Below, piece after piece: positions 12,431 through 15,886 of a stretch of DNA of 15,886 nucleotides. The notes under the pieces were generated by a model that saw only the letters and a list, made by a program, of their open reading frames with translations, did no database searches and was not told where the DNA came from. The stretch is from CAMLQK01 sp964654135 (GTDB lineage Bacteria > Patescibacteriota > Saccharimonadia > Saccharimonadales > UBA4665). The translations under genes and the position numbers were made by a program. Where the stretch lies: NCBI GenBank assembly GCA_964654135.1, contig CAZZHV010000026.1, positions 1 through 15,886 on the forward strand. Direction: 5' to 3'. Position 1 is the stretch's first letter; the number at the start of each line of letters is the position of its first letter.

Positions 12431-13957
12431 ATGAGTTTATTAACACACGTTCTCCGTTCCTGTGCAGCGTCTACAGATAGCTATCCTCAAAAAATAGTCG
12501 TTTGTACACATGCTAAATTCTCAGCCATCGAGCTGTGCAAAACATTACTAGACGCTGGTATTGACGTCACATTTCATCCAGTAGACTACAGTAAAGAGGT
12601 TGCTAATACCGACGTTATAGAAAGTCTCGGCATAGCAGTAGTGGAAGATCCCAAAGATCTTAAGAAAGTTATAGAGCAAGCTGATGCCGCTATCGAAGAT
12701 GGCGCTCGTATCAGCAAATTCATCAAACAGCATGCAATAAAAGTACAACCCACCTTCTTCTCAGTAGAGCAGACTTCAGGTGGGGTTCGTTATTTTAGAG
12801 ACCATCCCCCTACCTACCCAGTCATTAATGTTGCAATGTCGCCGGTCAAATTAGATATTGAAAATAAGCGGGCTACGCCAGAAGGTGTGATCCGCTATTT
12901 TTCTGAGTCGACGGGCAAACTGCTCGGCGGCAAAGAGGTATTTGTGATTGGCTTCGGCAGTATTGGCGAAGGCATCTCACGTCTTGCGCAAACGTTGGGT
13001 GCTCACGTAACAGTTTATGACACATTCGCCACCAAGCGTATGTTCGCTCGTCACCAAGGTTATACGACCATCGAAGAAGAAGAGCTTGATAAGCTCATGC
13101 CCAAGCTGGACGTTGTATTCATGGCCACTAACACCTATCAAGGTTCTGTATTCGGCTCTGAGCAACTATTGCTCATGAAAGATGGTGCTGTACTCTGCAA
13201 TGCCGGTTCGGGCCGTGGTGAACTAGCCCTCGATTTGCAAAAACCAGGCTCCTACGCCGTGCACGACGCTGCTATGGACATTGCCGAAGAAGATGACCAT
13301 CTTGTTGTGCGCCTCAATAAAGCTGGCATGCATAAGACGATTACTATACTGGGTAAGTCTTTCCCTATTAATCTTCACCTTGGCAAGGGTACGTCACATG
13401 ACGCCATAGAAGTTGTTATGTCACTGCTTCTTTTAGCGCTCTTAACCGGTCCAGCGACAAGGAAGGCAGGCCTCCAAGATCTGTCGAGTGACGTGCAAGA
13501 ATGTGTCGCACGCAACTTTTTGCACAAAGATAAGCCTCAGCGCACATTTCTGCCAAAATATATTAAAACGGGTGGTCTTGACGTCCTTCACAAACCTTAT
13601 GGTGGCGTATTTCCATTCCATAATGAGCTTAGCGATACCGCCAACCTGTCTGTTGCACGCGCATGGTTCAAAGCAAAGACCAAGACGCGCGGACACTACC
13701 ACCGTCGCTCACAAGAATCTTATTACGCCGAAAAGGGCACAGCTAAGATATTTGTGTGGCCAGCCCATGATCCGGAGAGTGTTGCTACCTACGCAATGAC
13801 ACCCGGCGATTACCTCATCGTACCTGAAAATTTCTATCATGACGTTAAGGTGACCTCCGAGGAAGACTTCGAGTGCCTCGTTATCGCTACGCCACCATTT
13901 GCTATTTGGGATCAATTTTTTAACACCGCGAAGGAAGTAGAGGAAGCAATCGTATGA
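12431..13957 (+). CDS. SAHH-like NAD-binding enzyme fused to a cupin
   Basis: 508 residues. Residues 1-~340 follow S-adenosylhomocysteine hydrolase: Glu-Gln-Thr-Ser-Gly-Gly-Val near 112 (family Glu-Glu-Thr-Thr-Thr-Gly-Val), Ser-Pro-Val-Lys-Leu-Asp-Ile-Glu-Asn near 137 (Val-Thr-Lys-Ser-Lys-Phe-Asp-Asn), and a Rossmann Gly-Phe-Gly-Ser-Ile-Gly near 174. Several SAHH residues are changed: Asp-Gly-Gly-Asp is Asp-Gly-Ala-Arg, Asn-Ile-Gly-His-Phe is Asn-Ala-Gly-Ser-Gly, and the C-terminal Lys-x-Asp-x-Tyr-Arg-Tyr tail is absent. It probably binds NAD but acts on another substrate. Residues ~400-500 are a cupin with Gly-His-Tyr-His-x5-Glu near 420 and a later His near 466, a normal metal set. First gene of the operon; its TGA overlaps the next ATG. 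Family confident, reaction unknown. Confidence 0.75.
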   Translation: MSLLTHVLRSCAASTDSYPQKIVVCTHAKFSAIELCKTLLDAGIDVTFHPVDYSKEVANTDVIESLGIAVVEDPKDLKKVIEQADAAIEDGARISKFIKQHAIKVQPTFFSVEQTSGGVRYFRDHPPTYPVINVAMSPVKLDIENKRATPEGVIRYFSESTGKLLGGKEVFVIGFGSIGEGISRLAQTLGAHVTVYDTFATKRMFARHQGYTTIEEEELDKLMPKLDVVFMATNTYQGSVFGSEQLLLMKDGAVLCNAGSGRGELALDLQKPGSYAVHDAAMDIAEEDDHLVVRLNKAGMHKTITILGKSFPINLHLGKGTSHDAIEVVMSLLLLALLTGPATRKAGLQDLSSDVQECVARNFLHKDKPQRTFLPKYIKTGGLDVLHKPYGGVFPFHNELSDTANLSVARAWFKAKTKTRGHYHRRSQESYYAEKGTAKIFVWPAHDPESVATYAMTPGDYLIVPENFYHDVKVTSEEDFECLVIATPPFAIWDQFFNTAKEVEEAIV

Positions 13958-14661
13958 TGCTTGTATATTCCGAACAACACCCTGCCGAACTCGGCATGGA
14001 AATTGGCGAGGCGCTTGATAACGGAGCGTCATATGTGCACGTAGCCGAAATGCCGTTTGCGACATTGCCAGAAACTGAACGTGACACGTTTATTACCGAG
14101 GTTTCTAGTAGTGTTGGCGCAATGACATTAACCGGTGCAATGGAAGGCACTGAGCTCTGGCAGCTCAATAGTGCGACAAGCCCGAACGCCGAATATATAC
14201 CATTCCACACAGACAACCCTTTCTACAATGAACCCGAGGCTGTCGTAGCGTTTTGGAATTTGCGTAGCTCGCCTAAGGGCGGAGAAAATATTATCCTACC
14301 AGTGCGCAACATGCTGGGATGGATGGCTACGCGCTCCGAATACGATGAGCTACTCACAGAGCTTAGTACCACACAAGTACCATTCACACTTAAAGATGCA
14401 GCGGCAACCGGCGTAATGCTTGATACTAACGCACAGACAGCACGCTATGATCAGAAATACATTAGCGATGCGCAAGCTAAGCTAGGACTGCAATTGAGAA
14501 ATGTAGCTGATGCGGCCGCAGAGAGTGTTGCTGAACGCGTCAAGCTCGCTCCAGGTGATGCGCTCTTCTTTAATAATCACTCTGTGTTGCATGCTCGGGC
14601 GCCATACAGTGACCCCAACCGTCTTAGCATACGCACACGCATGCACCGCCGAGAGCTGTGA
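13954..14661 (+). CDS. TauD/TfdA-like Fe(II)/2-oxoglutarate oxygenase
   Basis: 235 residues. Ile-Pro-Phe-His-Thr-Asp-Asn-Pro-Phe near 81-89 carries the His-x-Asp iron ligands. Phe-Phe-Asn-Asn-His-Ser-Val-Leu-His-Ala-Arg-Ala near 204-215 gives the distal His, followed by Arg-Leu-Ser-Ile-Arg-Thr-Arg (~222-228), where the 2-oxoglutarate-binding Arg lies. This is the order and spacing of TauD-type hydroxylases, including clavaminate-synthase-like enzymes. They hydroxylate, desaturate or cyclise small substrates. ATG 13954 overlaps the previous stop (ATGA); a second ATG follows at 13957. Between 100 and 205 the sequence is diverged. With an SAHH-like/cupin protein before it and an esterase after it, it is likely a tailoring step. 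Family confident, substrate unknown. Confidence 0.75.
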   Translation: MMLVYSEQHPAELGMEIGEALDNGASYVHVAEMPFATLPETERDTFITEVSSSVGAMTLTGAMEGTELWQLNSATSPNAEYIPFHTDNPFYNEPEAVVAFWNLRSSPKGGENIILPVRNMLGWMATRSEYDELLTELSTTQVPFTLKDAAATGVMLDTNAQTARYDQKYISDAQAKLGLQLRNVADAAAESVAERVKLAPGDALFFNNHSVLHARAPYSDPNRLSIRTRMHRREL

Positions 14662-15362
14662 TGAGCTCCGGTGAGGCAATTACGTTTGGCCTAGTCCACG
14701 GTGCTTGGCATGGCGCCTGGTGTTGGGAGTATGTGGAGGCAGAACTGCAAGCAGCGGGCCATAATACTATTGCGGTTGACCTTCCAATTGACAATCCAGG
14801 AGCAACATTTAACGACCATGCCGACATTGTCGTAGATGCTCTCGAAGATAAAGAGAACATCGTACTCGTTGGCCATTCGCGCGGGGGAAATATCATCCCT
14901 CGCGCCGCTGGTCGTCTTGCTGCACGACAGATGCTCTTTGTGTGTGGAGCTTTTCATGCGACTCTCACCGAAGCACAAGTTGCGCTAGGACAAGACGCTC
15001 CCGACAGTGCCATGCCAGCCTTTAAAGAAGGCATCCTTCCGATAGGCAATGGCCTTGCAACATACGATAGAGAACGCGGCCGAGATATTTTTTATCACGA
15101 TTGCGACGATAATACCGCCAATTGGGCGCTCGACCAGCTTCGCCCACAACGTCGCGCTACCGAACAGCGCATGGCTGAGTGGCCCGATGTTCCATCAAGC
15201 TATATTGTGTGCAACGAGGACCGGGTAATTAGCCCAGAATGGTCGCGGTATGCAGCTCGTACATGGCTTAACGGTGACGCCATAGAAATGCCAGGTGGAC
15301 ACTCACCATTTTTGTCGAGACCGGCGCATTTAGCGGCCGTGCTTTTGGAGTTATCGGAATAG
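14661..15362 (+). CDS. Alpha/beta hydrolase, methylesterase/HNL-like
   Basis: 233 residues. Val-His-Gly-Ala-Trp-His-Gly-Ala-Trp-Cys-Trp near 11-21 is the oxyanion-side motif of the plant-type methylesterase/hydroxynitrile-lyase group and its bacterial relatives. Gly-His-Ser-Arg-Gly-Gly near 70-75 is the nucleophile elbow (Ser72), Cys-Asn-Glu-Asp-Arg-Val near 182-187 supplies the acid, and Gly-Gly-His-Ser-Pro-Phe near 212-217 the His. The triad is complete, so an active esterase or lyase is expected. No signal peptide. ATG 14661 overlaps the preceding TGA by one base; GTG 14658 is an in-frame alternative. Third gene of the operon. Fold and triad confident, substrate unknown. Confidence 0.8.
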   Translation: MSSGEAITFGLVHGAWHGAWCWEYVEAELQAAGHNTIAVDLPIDNPGATFNDHADIVVDALEDKENIVLVGHSRGGNIIPRAAGRLAARQMLFVCGAFHATLTEAQVALGQDAPDSAMPAFKEGILPIGNGLATYDRERGRDIFYHDCDDNTANWALDQLRPQRRATEQRMAEWPDVPSSYIVCNEDRVISPEWSRYAARTWLNGDAIEMPGGHSPFLSRPAHLAAVLLELSE

Positions 15363-15363
15363 T

Positions 15364-15840
15364 ATGCCAGAGAAATATTTCGGCCCAGAAGACCTCGATC
15401 CAGGCGTAGATATTGAGGAGCACCAGTTGATTGCTGGTGCCTTCGGAAAATATCTGGCGGCTTATCGTGCCGACCGGTCTGGTGTCGAGGTTGATTGTGA
15501 CATTACGATCAACCCGCCTGAGGTTGCGCCAGGTCACGTTCGTCTGCCACATCTTGTTGCGTATACAGACGGAGAGCAGGTACAAGACCACATTATGTGG
15601 GAGGTCATGCCTCGACAGAGAGCAGAGCAGTGGCTTGGCAATCCGCTCCCTGACCAAACATTAGTGGAATCACGTCTACCGAGCCTACTTGCATTGCGCC
15701 AGGGTCTGCGCGAACAGACACTAGTTGACACAAAATACGACGAACTCAAGGCACGCCTCGTTGGGCGTTATGTCTCTATTTTGTTTGTCTACCAAAATAT
15801 CGACGTATTTAAACAGCTTTGGAGTAGTGAAGCAACTTGA
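15364..15840 (+). CDS. Unrecognised protein, fourth gene of the SAHH-like operon
   Basis: 158 residues, starting one base after the preceding stop, so surely co-transcribed. The N-terminal half (~15-75) is probably alpha/beta, with Val-Asp-Cys-Asp-Ile-Thr-Ile-Asn-Pro-Pro near 43 and Gly-His-Val-Arg-Leu-Pro-His-Leu-Val-Ala-Tyr near 57-67. The second half is helical. No membrane segment, Walker motif or known catalytic set is visible; His, Asp and Cys residues could bind metal, but I see no defined motif. Its last ten codons end at TGA 15838-15840. It may be a substrate-binding or structural partner of the enzymes before it, by position only. Confidence 0.7.
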   Translation: MPEKYFGPEDLDPGVDIEEHQLIAGAFGKYLAAYRADRSGVEVDCDITINPPEVAPGHVRLPHLVAYTDGEQVQDHIMWEVMPRQRAEQWLGNPLPDQTLVESRLPSLLALRQGLREQTLVDTKYDELKARLVGRYVSILFVYQNIDVFKQLWSSEAT

Positions 15841-15848
15841 CCCAGAGG

Positions 15849-15886
15849 CTAAATTACTTGTTTTAACATCTTCGCTTCACATTGAC
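15849..15886 (-). other. Possible 3' tail of a minus-strand gene
   Basis: The last 38 bases read on the minus strand as Gln-Cys-Glu-Ala-Lys-Met-Leu-Lys-Gln-Val-Ile-stop, ending at TAG 15851-15849, eight bases past the stop of the convergent operon. Convergent stops this close are the rule in this window, but eleven residues cannot establish a gene. Confidence 0.2.

Noticed and set aside
1..15886. UGA recoding as in SR1/Gracilibacteria
   Set aside because: TGA ends several genes (for example at 3065, 5558, 9904, 15840) at natural positions, with convergent or overlapping neighbours immediately after.
1..15886. CRISPR array, tRNA genes, insertion sequences
   Set aside because: No regularly spaced repeats, no cloverleaf-like segments and no transposase or integrase motifs were found by eye.

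Overview
The window looks like a gene-dense accessory region of a small bacterial genome. I favour a Patescibacteria/CPR lineage, most likely Candidatus Saccharibacteria (TM7), but this rests on style, not on a marker gene. Reasons: short genes with few-base overlaps, many family-level orphans, standard stop codons (TGA is used as a stop), moderate G+C, and start codons that sit six bases after a TANNNT -10 box, implying leaderless mRNAs. No rRNA, tRNA, CRISPR array, transposase or integrase was seen.

Layout. 1-518 (-): 5' part of a HEAT-repeat protein that leaves the window. 554-1267 (+): NlpC/P60-like cysteine hydrolase, divergent from it with back-to-back promoters. 1397-2555: a visibly G+C-richer block holding one (-) gene, a QueC/PP-loop-like protein with a Cys-rich zinc motif, bracketed by imperfect inverted repeats and read from a GTG with a Shine-Dalgarno; it looks horizontally acquired, perhaps from an actinobacterium. 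A short (-) reading frame at 1277-1387 may be a remnant of what it replaced. 2610-3065 (+): EVE/ASCH (PUA-like) domain protein. 3020-4867 (-): a 615-residue protein with a C-terminal Mom-like GNAT domain. 4980-5934 (+): HAM1-type NTP pyrophosphatase and a YunG protein. 5924-8320 (-): guanylate-kinase-like protein, C39-like peptidase, and a cytidine-deaminase-like/nucleotidyltransferase fusion. 8391-9023 (-): lipoprotein. 9122-9904 (+): orphan. 9941-11197 (-): DUF2130 nuclease-fold coiled-coil protein. 11232-12337 (-): two half-size chromate-transporter (CHR) subunits.

12431-15840 (+) is a tightly packed four-gene operon: an S-adenosylhomocysteine-hydrolase-like NAD enzyme fused to a cupin, a TauD-like Fe(II)/2-oxoglutarate oxygenase, an alpha/beta hydrolase of the methylesterase/hydroxynitrile-lyase type, and an unrecognised protein. 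The mix (NAD redox, metal cupin, oxygenase, esterase) reads like a small uncharacterised metabolic or modification pathway and is the best candidate for a new system here.

Other themes: a nucleotide-handling set between 4980 and 8320 (HAM1 pyrophosphatase, GMK-like kinase, deaminase/NTase fusion), three papain-like cysteine hydrolase folds (554, 5545, 6626), and promoters that can be listed almost gene by gene because of the leaderless arrangement. Assignments come from motif recognition by eye; no database search was possible.
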